From contig JAFTXY010000011.1 of assembly GCA_017461425.1 (NCBI GenBank), forward strand, positions 124,001 to 188,000: a DNA stretch of 64,000 nucleotides, given 5' to 3'. This document shows positions 32,324 to 41,498 of the stretch, one piece after another. Under the pieces are notes generated by a model that saw only the letters and a program-made list of their open reading frames with translations, did no database searches and was not told the origin of the DNA. Each line of letters starts with the position of its first letter. Position 1 is the stretch's first letter. This DNA comes from Candidatus Gastranaerophilales bacterium. Its GTDB lineage: Bacteria; Cyanobacteriota; Vampirovibrionia; Gastranaerophilales; Gastranaerophilaceae. The translations under genes were made by a program, and so were the position numbers.

Positions 32324-33589
32324 TTATTTTTCATATTTTTTAAATAATAATGAAGCATTTTGTCCGCCAAAACCAAATGAATTAGAAAGTGCATATTTAA
32401 CATTTGCTTCTATTGCTTTGTTTGGAACGTAATTAAGATTAGCAACTTCTGGGTCTTGGTTTTCTAAATTAATTGTAGGTGGAATGATTCCTTTTTCAAT
32501 TGCTTTAATACAAACAATGCTTTCAGCGGCGCCTGTCGCACCAATCATATGACCATGCATAGATTTTGTTGAAGATACTTTTAAGTTTTTATTTGTATCT
32601 AAATCGCCAAAAACTTTAGCAATTGCTTGAGATTCTGCAATATCTCCAAGATGGGTTGATGTGCCGTGAGCATTAATGTAATCAACTTTACTTGGTTCGA
32701 TATTTGCATCTTTTACAGCAATTTCCATTGATTTTGCAGCACCTGCACCTGTAGGATCTGGCGCTACCATATCATATGCATCTCCTGTTTGACCATAACC
32801 AACAACTTCTGCGTAAATTTTAGCGCCACGATTAAGTGCATGTTCTAATTCTTCTAAGATCAAACAAGCTCCGCCCTCGCCCATAACGAAGCCATCTCTG
32901 TCAATATCATATGGTCTTGAAGCACGAGTAGGCTCATCATTTCTTCTAGAAAGTGTTCTTGCTGTTGTAAAAGCGCCAAGTCCGATATTCGTTAAAACTG
33001 CTTCTGCTCCGCCTGCAATGATAACATCAGCATCTCCATATTGGATGGAACGGAAAGCATCTCCAACAGAGTGTGCGCTTGTTGCACAAGCTGTAACAAT
33101 AGCTTTATTTATACCTTTTGCTCCATGACGCATTGAAACTCTGCCTGCTGCCATATTGGAAATTAACATTGGAATGGTAAAAGGAGAACATTTTGTAGGT
33201 CCTCTATCTATCATTGCTTTGTGTTGTTTTTCATATGTATCAAAACCACCAGCGCCAGAACCAACAATAACTCCAACTCTGTATGGGTCTTCTTTTGAAA
33301 TATCAAGATTAGCATCTTTAACTGCTTCATCTGATGCAACGCAAGCAAATTGTGTAAATCTATCCATGCGTTTCATTTCTTTAGCATCTAATAATTCATT
33401 TTGAATAACTTCATCTTCAAATGTTGTTGCTTCGCCACCAAAGGTAACAAGATGTCCATCAAGAGGTATTCTTGTGATTTTTTTAATACCTGATTTACCT
33501 GCGATTAATGAATTCCAAAATTTGTCAATTCCGCAGCCAAATGGGCTAACAATTCCTAGTCCGGTAACGACTACACGTCTTTTTTCCAT
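32324..33589 (-). CDS. fabF: 3-oxoacyl-ACP synthase II
   Basis: This protein of about 421 residues elongates fatty acids by condensing malonyl-ACP with acyl-ACP. The catalytic Cys is in VTACATSAHSVGDA (near residue 165) and the two His are in NAHGTSTHLGD (near 300) and KSMHGHMIGATGA (near 338). MEKRRVVVTGLGIVSPFG is a standard start. The frame runs upstream to 33622, but AAGGAG lies 4 bases before the ATG at 33589, so I use it. It follows acpP on the same strand, but a terminator and a repeat element separate them. Confidence 0.96.
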   Translation of the reverse strand: MEKRRVVVTGLGIVSPFGCGIDKFWNSLIAGKSGIKKITRIPLDGHLVTFGGEATTFEDEVIQNELLDAKEMKRMDRFTQFACVASDEAVKDANLDISKEDPYRVGVIVGSGAGGFDTYEKQHKAMIDRGPTKCSPFTIPMLISNMAAGRVSMRHGAKGINKAIVTACATSAHSVGDAFRSIQYGDADVIIAGGAEAVLTNIGLGAFTTARTLSRRNDEPTRASRPYDIDRDGFVMGEGGACLILEELEHALNRGAKIYAEVVGYGQTGDAYDMVAPDPTGAGAAKSMEIAVKDANIEPSKVDYINAHGTSTHLGDIAESQAIAKVFGDLDTNKNLKVSSTKSMHGHMIGATGAAESIVCIKAIEKGIIPPTINLENQDPEVANLNYVPNKAIEANVKYALSNSFGFGGQNASLLFKKYEK

Positions 33590-33606
33590 AATTCTCCTTA
33601 AATTTA

Positions 33607-33643
33607 TTAAAAAAGACTGCAAAATAATAATTCCGCAGTCTTT
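33607..33643 (-). terminator. Terminator between acpP and fabF
   Basis: On the minus strand AAAGACTGC, a 14-base loop, GCAGTCTTT and more Ts. It would end acpP transcripts just before fabF, or attenuate read-through. Confidence 0.75.
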
Positions 33644-33669
33644 ATATATTTTACTAAGCTTTAAAAGTT

Positions 33670-33805
33670 AAGCTATTGCTAAGCTCACTCGGTTTGGGAT
33701 ACGGTTTCGCACTCGGCACCGACTCTTCGTAGCTGCCATCGTGCTTCACACATCTTTGCCCTCACCTTCGTTTGCTAAGCTGTTGCTAAGCTCACTCGGT
33801 TCGGG
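33670..33805. repeat. GC-richer repeat element with 29-bp terminal direct repeats
   Basis: Two copies of AAGCTnTTGCTAAGCTCACT continuing CGGTTnGGG (29 bases, 27 identical) lie at 33670-33698 and 33777-33805. They flank about 78 bases of clearly GC-richer DNA. CACTCGG occurs three times within the element (about 33686, 33709 and 33793). The second copy ends exactly at the acpP stop codon. The composition is unlike the surrounding DNA. It may be a dispersed genomic repeat or a small mobile unit. I did not see another copy in the window. Confidence 0.65.
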
Positions 33806-34042
33806 TTATTGGTGAGCTTCGATGTAAGAAACTGCATCTTGAACAGTAGCGATTTTTTCAGCATCTTCATCAGGAATTTCGCAACCGAAAGCTTCTTCGA
33901 AAGCCATAACTAATTCAACTGTATCTAAAGAATCAGCGCCAAGATCAGCAGTGAAAGAAGCTTGTGGAGTTACTAAGCTTTCATCAACGCTTAATTGATC
34001 TATTACAACTTTTTTTACTTTTTCTAAAATTTCTGTACTCAT
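33806..34042 (-). CDS. acpP: Acyl carrier protein
   Basis: This 78-residue acidic protein carries acyl chains on a phosphopantetheine arm. The attachment serine is Ser38 in [17 protein letters not shown]. The rest is the usual four-helix ACP with a very acidic middle. GAGGT precedes the ATG. It has a good promoter at 34082-34110. The stop codon abuts a repeat element, so insertion there has left the reading frame intact. Confidence 0.97.
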   Translation of the reverse strand: MSTEILEKVKKVVIDQLSVDESLVTPQASFTADLGADSLDTVELVMAFEEAFGCEIPDEDAEKIATVQDAVSYIEAHQ

Positions 34043-34081
34043 TTTTACCTCAATTTAATAATACTAAACTTTACATGCTCA

Positions 34082-34110
34082 ATTATATAGGGCAAAAAAT
34101 AATTTTGCAA
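34082..34110 (-). promoter_or_regulatory. acpP promoter
   Basis: On the minus strand TTGCAA (34110-34105), a 17-base spacer and TATAAT (34087-34082), 39 bases before the ATG. Confidence 0.7.
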
Positions 34111-34264
34111 ATTTAAATGAGTTTGCATTAAATTATAAGGCTATAATCCAGTATTTGTGTGCTTTTTTATATGTAGTTTTGTAAATAAGAGTATTGTTTC
34201 TTAGTTCAATAATTGGATTTAAAAAATATAAAAATTAGTATATTATATAGGCATGGAGGATATT

Positions 34265-35149
34265 ATGAATCATAAATTTCAAGTTGATATAGAAAAATGT
34301 ATTAAATGTGGACTTTGTACAGTGGATTGTCCAACAGGAGCAATTGTTAAAGATGAAAATAATGTTCCAATTATGAAAAATCCGCTAAACTGTATGAAAT
34401 GTCAGCATTGCTTTGCAATATGTCCGCAAGGCGCTATTTCTATTATGGGAAAAAATCCTGATGAATCAAATGAAATTAGAAATGTTAATCCTGATGATGT
34501 TTTGAATTTAATACAATCAAGAAGAAGTGTTAGACATTTTAAACATGATAATGTATCAAAAGAAATAATTGAAAAATTAAAAAATATGCTTAATTATTCT
34601 CCAACAGGTAAAAATAGTCATGCGCTGCATTTTTCTTTTGTTGAAAATGTTGATGTTATGGATGATTTAAGGAAAAAAGTTAATGCAAAATTAGCAACTT
34701 TATTTAATAAAAAACCTTTTGAATTTTTAGGTAAAAAGATAAATAAATTTGATAAGCATAAAGATGCAATATTAAATGGCGAGGATGTAATTTTTAGAAA
34801 TGCACCACATATGGTTGTTGTTTCTGCTCCTGTAAATTCACCTTGTCCTCAGCAAGATGGCGTTATTGCTTTGTCTTATTTTGAATTATATGCGAATTCT
34901 TTAGGTCTTGGAACATTGTGGTGTGGATATGCGCAAGCAATTTTAAAAATGTTTCCAAGTTTTTGCGAATATTTAAGAATTCCTGAGGGATATATGCCTG
35001 TTTATGTAATGTTATTTGGAAATAGCGCAATAAACTATAAAAGAACAATACAGCCAAATCCATATCAATTTATAACGATTGAAAAACAAGAGCTTGAAAA
35101 AGATATTTGGAAAAATATCAAAAGAACTTTTTGGAATTTTATAAGATAA
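34265..35149 (+). CDS. Ferredoxin-nitroreductase fusion protein
   Basis: This protein of about 294 residues joins a 2[4Fe-4S] ferredoxin domain to an FMN nitroreductase. The first 65 residues hold two clusters: CIKCGLCTVDCP and CMKCQHCFAICP. The nitroreductase part (about 75-255) starts LIQSRRSVRHFKHD and includes SPTGKNSHALHF. Such fusions are common in anaerobes and reduce nitro or quinone compounds with FMN. The frame also has an ATG at 34253, but GGAGGA lies 4 bases before 34265, so I chose that. It ends one base before the convergent fliI stop. Confidence 0.88.
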   Translation: MNHKFQVDIEKCIKCGLCTVDCPTGAIVKDENNVPIMKNPLNCMKCQHCFAICPQGAISIMGKNPDESNEIRNVNPDDVLNLIQSRRSVRHFKHDNVSKEIIEKLKNMLNYSPTGKNSHALHFSFVENVDVMDDLRKKVNAKLATLFNKKPFEFLGKKINKFDKHKDAILNGEDVIFRNAPHMVVVSAPVNSPCPQQDGVIALSYFELYANSLGLGTLWCGYAQAILKMFPSFCEYLRIPEGYMPVYVMLFGNSAINYKRTIQPNPYQFITIEKQELEKDIWKNIKRTFWNFIR

Positions 35150-36457
35150 CTACATTTTAGCTAAATTTATAAGTTCGTTTTTTGTTATTTCAAAATCTGT
35201 TGTATCCGTTGTTTTTTGCTGTAGATATGCATTAATTTTGTCATGAAGCATAATTGCTTTGTCAACAGTTGCATCAGAACCTTTTGCATATGCTCCAATG
35301 TTAATCAAATCTTCATTTTTGGCATAACTTGCCATTAAATTCCTTATTTTACCCGCAGCGCTTTTATGTTCATCATCTGCAATATTAGACATAACACGAG
35401 AGATACTTGCTAAAACATCAATTGCTGGGTAATGATTTTTATGGGCTAAAGCTCTTGACAATACAATGTGACCATCTAAGATACTTCTTGCAGCATCCGC
35501 AATTGGTTCATTCATATCATCACCTTCAACTAAAACTGTATACAATCCAGTAATAGTACCGTATTTATTTGCGCCAGCTCTTTCTAAAAATTTTGGTAAT
35601 AATGCAAAAACAGACGGCGTATAGCCTCTTGTTGCGGGTGGTTCTCCAACAGCAAGACCAACTTCTCTTTGAGCTAGCGCAATACGAGTTACACTGTCGA
35701 GCATAAATAAAACATTTTTGCCCTTGTCTCTAAAATATTCTGCAATCGCACAAGCAACAAAAGAAGCTTTGATTTTAACTAATGCAGGTTGTTCAGATGT
35801 AGCACAAATGACAATTGAGCGCTTCATACCTTCTGTGCCCATTGTGTTTTCGATAAATTCCCTAACTTCTCTGCCACGTTCTCCAATTAGGGCAATAACG
35901 TTTATATCTGAACTTGCATTTTTTGCTATCATTGCAAGTGTAGTTGATTTTCCAACGCCGGAACCTGCAAAAATACCAACCCTTTGCCCTTTTCCTATTG
36001 TGTTGAATCCATCAATTGCTCTTAATCCTAGTGGAAGTGGTTCGTCGATTGGTTTTCTTTCCATAGGATTTATTATTTTTGCATTAATTGGATAAAAATC
36101 ATCAGCAATGATTTCCCCTTTGCCATCAATTGGATTGCCAAGTCCATCCAAAACTCTTCCTAAAAGAGTGGGCGAAACTTTCACTTTCATTTGCGTTCCT
36201 GTATTAATAACTTTTGCGCCAGCGCAAAGTCCTTCCATTGAGCCTAAAGGCATTAAAAGAACGCAATCTTGCTTAAAGCCAACAACTTCTGCATAAATAA
36301 TTTCATCACTATTTTCTTGGACAATATGACATAAATCGCCAATTGAAGAACTTGGCCCATCTGCAACAATTGTTAAACCGATAATTTCGGTTATTCTTCC
36401 AATCTTGCCAATTGTTTTTGAATTTTTTACTATGTTATTTAGTTCATTCAGTTTCAT
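35150..36457 (-). CDS. fliI: Flagellum-specific export ATPase FliI
   Basis: This 435-residue ATPase energises export of flagellar rod, hook and filament subunits. Walker A is AGSGVGKSTTLA near residue 165, Walker B is NVLFMLDSVTR near 250. REVGLAVGEPPATRGYTPSV, LVEGDDMNEPIADAARSILD and LSRALAHKNHYPAIDV are classical FliI sequences. It overlaps the end of fliH by 14 bases in the order fliF-fliG-fliH-fliI. FliJ, normally next, is absent: the next gene is convergent. Confidence 0.94.
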   Translation of the reverse strand: MKLNELNNIVKNSKTIGKIGRITEIIGLTIVADGPSSSIGDLCHIVQENSDEIIYAEVVGFKQDCVLLMPLGSMEGLCAGAKVINTGTQMKVKVSPTLLGRVLDGLGNPIDGKGEIIADDFYPINAKIINPMERKPIDEPLPLGLRAIDGFNTIGKGQRVGIFAGSGVGKSTTLAMIAKNASSDINVIALIGERGREVREFIENTMGTEGMKRSIVICATSEQPALVKIKASFVACAIAEYFRDKGKNVLFMLDSVTRIALAQREVGLAVGEPPATRGYTPSVFALLPKFLERAGANKYGTITGLYTVLVEGDDMNEPIADAARSILDGHIVLSRALAHKNHYPAIDVLASISRVMSNIADDEHKSAAGKIRNLMASYAKNEDLINIGAYAKGSDATVDKAIMLHDKINAYLQQKTTDTTDFEITKNELINLAKM

Positions 36458-37409
36458 TTTCGTTTATATATTCTTCAACGTCGATTTTCCCGTTTTGAGA
36501 ATTTTCGTAAATATCTCTTATGATGACATCTAGTTGTGTTTTGATTGAAGCATCAAGTCTTTCTTTTAGATTTTCTATTATTATCGTATCATCGTCAAAT
36601 TTTGAATTATAGATAATATTAAAATTATCATAGTGTTTGAAATCTTCAAACCTTAGCTCTGTTTCTTCTTCAAGAGTTTTTTGTTGCAATTCAAAAAGTA
36701 GCTTTGCATATTTTTCGCTAACGATGATATTTATGTTTTCTTTTTTTTCTAATAAAGAAATGCTTGATTTGATAATTTTATCTAATGTTGTAGAATCAAC
36801 TTCTTTTAAAAGAATTTTTTTAGATATATTTGTAATTAAATCCAAGATATCTCTGCTTGCTGATTTTATGATTTTTTCTTTTATTTCGTATTGTTGTTGG
36901 CAAAATTTATCAAATTTTTTAATTTTTTCTTCAAGTTCTTCTTGGATTTTTTCTAATCCATCTTTGTAGCCATCTTTGTAACCATCATTTGTAGCTTCAA
37001 TTCTTGCTTTTTCAATATCTTCTTTAGAATGTTCAATCAAATCCTGAGCTTCTTTTTTGGAATTTTCATTTGCGCTTGTTAAAATTTCATCTGCATTTTT
37101 TTGAGCTTCTTGGAGCACTTTTATTTTTTCTAAATCAAGCTCTTCATTAGTTTTAGAGATTAGTTGATCAACTTCATTTTTGGCATTATTCAAAATTTCT
37201 TGCGCTTCAAGCTGTGCTTTTGAAATTATTTGTTGAGCTTCTTCTAATTCTTTTTGTAATTGTTCTTGGTTTGGGTTTTGGGCTTTATTTTTGCTGAAAT
37301 TAGAATGTTTTTTAGTATTTTTAAAAACATCCTTGTTTGATTGATTTTTTATTTCAACAACAAAATCATCGTCGTTGAAATTGATTTCATCTAACTTTAG
37401 CCTACTCAA
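36444..37409 (-). CDS. fliH: Flagellar assembly protein FliH
   Basis: This 321-residue protein is FliH, the regulator and stator of FliI. A long Glu/Lys/Gln coiled coil runs from about residue 45 to 175 (EQLQKELEEAQQIISKAQ, EAQEILNNAKNEVDQL), then the conserved YKDGYKDGLEKIQEEL. The C-terminal domain (about 180-310) resembles the FliH/V-type E subunit, with ASRDILDLITNISKKIL. It is longer than the usual 230-250, mainly in the coiled coil. It overlaps fliG by 8 bases and fliI by 14. Confidence 0.88.
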   Translation of the reverse strand: MSRLKLDEINFNDDDFVVEIKNQSNKDVFKNTKKHSNFSKNKAQNPNQEQLQKELEEAQQIISKAQLEAQEILNNAKNEVDQLISKTNEELDLEKIKVLQEAQKNADEILTSANENSKKEAQDLIEHSKEDIEKARIEATNDGYKDGYKDGLEKIQEELEEKIKKFDKFCQQQYEIKEKIIKSASRDILDLITNISKKILLKEVDSTTLDKIIKSSISLLEKKENINIIVSEKYAKLLFELQQKTLEEETELRFEDFKHYDNFNIIYNSKFDDDTIIIENLKERLDASIKTQLDVIIRDIYENSQNGKIDVEEYINENETE

Positions 37410-38424
37410 TTAGTTCATCCTCTTGGCTTCCACGATAGATTGTAACTTCGCCAATTGCTTCTAAAGCCTTAACAACTCCAACAACTTTAGATTGAGCTTT
37501 TTGCACTTCTTTTGTTCTGACTGGACCCATGTATTCAATATCTTCCAATAAAATACTTTGTGCACGTTCAGACATATTTTTAAGAATTTTTTGTTTAACT
37601 TCTTCTTTAGAGCCTTTTAAACTTGTTGCTAAATCTCTTGAATCAACTTCTCTTAAAACTCTTTGGATAGAAGAATCGTCAAGTTGAACAATATCTTCGA
37701 ATACGAACATTAAACTTCTTACATCTTCTGCTAGTTCTGGAGTTTCTATTTCCATCATTTCAATAACGTTCTTTTCGGTTGCTCTATCTGTGCTATTTAA
37801 GATATTAGCAAGAGTTTTTGTGCCACCAGCTTTAGAGAAATCTGAAGCAACAACGTTAGAAAATCTTGATTCGACAATTTTTTCAACTTCTGAAATAACT
37901 TCTGGGTTTGTTGTTTGCATTTGTGCAATTTTAAGCGCAACTTTGTGTTGAATGCCAGGAGCAAGACAATTTAAAACTTTTGCAGATTGTTCTGGTTTTA
38001 AATAAGCTAAAATAAGCGCAATTAATTGCGGATTTTCATTTTGGAATGATGTTGCTAATTGAATTGGATCTGCTTCATTGAAAAATTGGAATGGATTAGA
38101 ATTTAAAATTGTTACTAATCTGTTTAAAATATCATTTGCTTCATTAGCGCCATATGCTTTTTCTAATAATTCACGAGCATAATTCATACCGCCTGCTGCA
38201 AGCATGGATGAAGCTTGAAAAACGGTATGAAATTCATCAACTATTGCTTCAATTATTTCTTGTGGGAGTTTTGATAAACCAGCAATTTCGATAGTAATTT
38301 GTTCTAATGCATTATCATCTTCAATATTTTTCAATATTTCAGCTGCTGCAGTTGGACCTAGCGTGATTAATAATGCTGCAACTTTTTGTATGGGAGTCAT
38401 TTGTTCTATTCGAATATTTGCCAT
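37402..38424 (-). CDS. fliG: Flagellar motor switch protein FliG
   Basis: This 340-residue protein forms the upper C-ring and contacts the stator. The N-terminal domain binds FliF (MTPIQKVAALLITLGPTAAA). The middle domain has NENPQLIALILAYLKPEQSA, where the common EHPQ is ENPQ. The C-terminal torque domain has QKILKNMSERAQSILLEDIE and YMGPVRTKEVQKAQ, the conserved family ending. Length is standard. It follows fliF by 12 bases and overlaps fliH by 8. Confidence 0.94.
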   Translation of the reverse strand: MANIRIEQMTPIQKVAALLITLGPTAAAEILKNIEDDNALEQITIEIAGLSKLPQEIIEAIVDEFHTVFQASSMLAAGGMNYARELLEKAYGANEANDILNRLVTILNSNPFQFFNEADPIQLATSFQNENPQLIALILAYLKPEQSAKVLNCLAPGIQHKVALKIAQMQTTNPEVISEVEKIVESRFSNVVASDFSKAGGTKTLANILNSTDRATEKNVIEMMEIETPELAEDVRSLMFVFEDIVQLDDSSIQRVLREVDSRDLATSLKGSKEEVKQKILKNMSERAQSILLEDIEYMGPVRTKEVQKAQSKVVGVVKALEAIGEVTIYRGSQEDELIE

Positions 38425-38436
38425 TTGTTATCTTTC

Positions 38437-40212
38437 TTATTCTTTTATGTATGAAGTTAAGATTCTTGCTGCTTCTTCTGGATTTCCTAAGATTGTATTA
38501 ATGATTTCACTTTTCTTTTTGTCTACTGCTGAAGTGTATTGGATATCTTGTTGGAAGAAGTCTTCTTGGTTTGTTTGATTTTGTTGTAACATCAAGTATG
38601 GATCAAAGCTTGGTAAATTATCTGGCATATCTTCCATAGCTTCAAGTTCTTCTTCTTTTGGTTTTGGTGTTCTGAATATGTTACCAAAATTATTTAGAGC
38701 AACAAGACCAAGTAATAAAATTATTAATACAGGTGAAACATTTTTGAAGATAAATGTAAGAATTTCCATAATGAATTCTTGTTGTCTTGCTTTGTCTTCT
38801 TTAAGCTCTTCAGAATTATCAATTCCTGTGAATTTTAAGCTTGAAACGCTAACAACATCACCTCTTGAAACATCTATGCCTGCCGCTGCTTGAACAAGGC
38901 TTCTTATTTCATCTTTTTCAGCTTCTGTTAAAACTTTGTTAACTGCGACAGCAACGCTCATTCTTACAACGGAACCTGGCGCATATACAACTTGTTTTAT
39001 TTCTTTTGTAACTGCATATGTTGTTGCTGATTTTTCTTTTTCATAGCTCAATTTGCGAACATTTTGTTCGTTATTATAATTTTCTTCATCATAATAATTA
39101 ACTGTTTTGGCTGGAGTTTCATTTAATGGAAGCTCAACAACATTTTGCGCTTGAGATGCGCTTTGAGCTTGATTTAAATTAGGATTAGCATTTTGAACAG
39201 CTGCGATATTGTTCATTTGATTTTGCGCTGTTCTTTGTGCGTCTGTTATATTGGGATTATCGAGTTCATTTTTTTCTTTTTGATTTTGATTTGATGGAAG
39301 TTGTTGCGGATTTGAATATATTTCTTTTTCGCCTTGACGAGAAATAACTATTCCTGCATTTGTGTCTTTGTTTGGAACATAGCTTTCAATAGTTGCTCTT
39401 GTTTGATTGAAATCCATAACAGTTGAAACTTGTACAGAAACGTTATCTTTCCCCATGATTGTTTCAAGAGTATCTTTTATTTTTTTAGCTGCTTCTTTTT
39501 CAAAAGCAGTTCTGTAGCTTTGCATGTCAGATGAATTTTTTGAAACATCTTCTGACAAAACATTACCAAATTGGTCTGTTAAAAATACTCTGTCATTTGT
39601 CATTCTTGGAACAGAATATGCTACAAGATTTTTAATAGCTAAAATTTGGCTTGGTTTTAATTTAACTCCAGCTTCTAAAATCAAAACAACGCTTGCTGAT
39701 GGCTCTTCATCTTCATCAGAAAAAATAGAACGTTCAGGCTCTGCGAGTTGCACTCTTGCTTTTTTAACGCCGTTTATTTTTTCAATAGAACGAGTTAATT
39801 CGCCTTGGAATATTCTTTGTTTGGTCATTTTGTTTTTAAAATCTGTTGACCCAAGTTGTAAGCTATCTAATAATTCAAAACCACCAGAAGTATCTTGAAT
39901 TAGGTTATTTTCTGCAACAAATAATCTTAAATCTTCTTTGTCTTGATTTCTAACTAAAATTGTTGTTTTATCGTCAGACAATTTATATCCATAACCACTT
40001 TTTTTAAGACTTTCTGTTATCGCTGCAACATCTTGTTTTGTTAAATCAGAATATAAAACAGTCCAGTTTGGCTCTGTTGCTTTAACTATGAAAAATATTC
40101 CGATGACAAATAATGCAACTAATAATGCGGCAATCGAAAATTTTTGGTTAACATCTAGTTTTAACCAAAGTTTTTTAATATCTTCTATTAATAATTTTAT
40201 ATGCTCGTTCAC
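38437..40212 (-). CDS. fliF: Flagellar MS-ring protein FliF
   Basis: This 591-residue membrane protein forms the MS ring. A transmembrane helix lies near residues 27-45. The YscJ/FliF domain (about 48-225) has WTVLYSDLTKQDVAAI and KKARVQLAEPERS. A second helix is near 500 (VSPVLIILLLGLVAL). The C-terminal tail (NPEEAARILTSYIKE) is the FliG-binding motif. A Gln/Asn-rich insertion lies around 320-375. The start is GTG with an in-frame TAA just before it, so the start is certain. It lies about 120 bases after the S1 gene on the same strand. Confidence 0.93.
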   Translation of the reverse strand: MNEHIKLLIEDIKKLWLKLDVNQKFSIAALLVALFVIGIFFIVKATEPNWTVLYSDLTKQDVAAITESLKKSGYGYKLSDDKTTILVRNQDKEDLRLFVAENNLIQDTSGGFELLDSLQLGSTDFKNKMTKQRIFQGELTRSIEKINGVKKARVQLAEPERSIFSDEDEEPSASVVLILEAGVKLKPSQILAIKNLVAYSVPRMTNDRVFLTDQFGNVLSEDVSKNSSDMQSYRTAFEKEAAKKIKDTLETIMGKDNVSVQVSTVMDFNQTRATIESYVPNKDTNAGIVISRQGEKEIYSNPQQLPSNQNQKEKNELDNPNITDAQRTAQNQMNNIAAVQNANPNLNQAQSASQAQNVVELPLNETPAKTVNYYDEENYNNEQNVRKLSYEKEKSATTYAVTKEIKQVVYAPGSVVRMSVAVAVNKVLTEAEKDEIRSLVQAAAGIDVSRGDVVSVSSLKFTGIDNSEELKEDKARQQEFIMEILTFIFKNVSPVLIILLLGLVALNNFGNIFRTPKPKEEELEAMEDMPDNLPSFDPYLMLQQNQTNQEDFFQQDIQYTSAVDKKKSEIINTILGNPEEAARILTSYIKE

Positions 40213-40333
40213 TTAATTCATCCATTACTAATTCAAACTAATAATATCCAAATAGAATTACTCCCAATAATATAATATATTACTTAGTATGAATTTCAAT
40301 GATGTTAAGATTTTGTAATCTATAATAATAAAA

Positions 40334-41365
40334 TTATTCTATTTCAAGATTAATTTTTTGATTTTCCGGGTCAAATTTTTTAATTGTTACATCAATTTCT
40401 TCATCTTGAGTTAATTCTTTTCCATATTTAAGGCAATACTGTTGGATTTGTGATTTATTTAACAAGCCTTCTACTTTTGGATATACTTCTATAAAAGCGC
40501 CAAAAGGTTTGATTCGTGTTACTTTTCCTTTGATTTTATCTTTTTCCTTGATTTTATCAGATGCATTTAGCCAAGGATTTTCTTCTAATGATTTTAAACT
40601 TAGCGAAATTCTTTGCTTATCTTTATCGATTCCTATAATTTCAACATCTAAAACATCGTCGCATTTTAAAACATCTTGTGGATTATCAATCCAATTCCAA
40701 GAAATTTGTGACAATGGCAATAATCCATCAATTCCTCCTATATCAACAAATGCGCCAAAATCAGTTATTCTTACAACTTTTCCTTTAACAACCATGTTTA
40801 ATTCAATTGTGTCAAAAATTTCTTTTTTAATATTATCCATTGAATCGTTATAAACTTTTTTGTTTGATAATATAAAATTATTTTGACTCATATCTATTGA
40901 TAAGATTTTTAGTTCAATTTCTTGACCAATAGTTTCATTGTTGGTTTTTAATTGGCTAGATGGAACAAAACCTTTTATTCCCATTACATTAACAATAATT
41001 CCGCCTTTTGTTAGGTTAACAATTGTTCCTGTTAGGGTTTCATTGTTTTTGAATTTTTCTTCTAAAATTTTAATATTTTTGCTAAGAGCAACTTTTTTAT
41101 GAGAAAGATAATATATCCCATCTTCGTTTTCTTGTGAGTTTATTGCAAATTCATATTTTTCGCCAATTTCAAAAAGCTCTTTAATGTTTTTGTCTTTTGG
41201 GATGAAAATTTCGTTTTGTGGACAAATTGCACAGGATTTTGTATTGATATCAATTAAAAGATTGTTACCTTCGAATCCGATAACACAACCTTCGATAATA
41301 TTACCAATTTTATAGGAATACTCGTATTTTCCTAGTAATTCTAAATATTCTTTATCGTCAATCAT
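40334..41365 (-). CDS. rpsA: S1-domain RNA-binding protein (ribosomal protein S1 family)
   Basis: This protein of about 343 residues has four S1-type OB folds. The first (about residues 20-75) is degenerate: GNIIEGCVIGFEGNNLLIDI. The second has GTIVNLTKGGIIVNVMGIKG, the third KGKVVRITDFGAFVDIGGID, the fourth GKVTRIKPFGAFIEVYPKVE. The last two are most like true S1. It probably helps mRNA binding on the small subunit. I chose the ATG at 41365 since AAGAGG lies 8 bases upstream; the frame also has an ATG at 41386. Cyanobacterial S1 proteins are similarly short. A TATAAT box at 41406-41401 (minus) could be its -10. Confidence 0.85.
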   Translation of the reverse strand: MIDDKEYLELLGKYEYSYKIGNIIEGCVIGFEGNNLLIDINTKSCAICPQNEIFIPKDKNIKELFEIGEKYEFAINSQENEDGIYYLSHKKVALSKNIKILEEKFKNNETLTGTIVNLTKGGIIVNVMGIKGFVPSSQLKTNNETIGQEIELKILSIDMSQNNFILSNKKVYNDSMDNIKKEIFDTIELNMVVKGKVVRITDFGAFVDIGGIDGLLPLSQISWNWIDNPQDVLKCDDVLDVEIIGIDKDKQRISLSLKSLEENPWLNASDKIKEKDKIKGKVTRIKPFGAFIEVYPKVEGLLNKSQIQQYCLKYGKELTQDEEIDVTIKKFDPENQKINLEIE

Positions 41366-41452
41366 CCAAAAAACCTCTTGTATCATAGCTCAACATCATA
41401 ATTATAGACTTTTTTACAATAAATATAAGAGGTTTAGTTTAATTTACTACAT

Positions 41453-41480
41453 TTGTACGAATAGAAATTTTTTGTATAAT
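41453..41480 (+). promoter_or_regulatory. Promoter of the paired WYL regulators
   Basis: TTGTAC (41453-41458), a 16-base spacer and TATAAT (41475-41480), 18 bases before the ATG at 41499. Confidence 0.6.
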
Positions 41481-41498
41481 AGAAATAAAAGGAAAAAA

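Noticed and set aside
33700-33730. AGTCGGTGC on the minus strand resembling the end of a Cas9 tracrRNA
   Set aside because: No CRISPR repeats, cas genes or complementary anti-repeat are present. The short match is coincidental.
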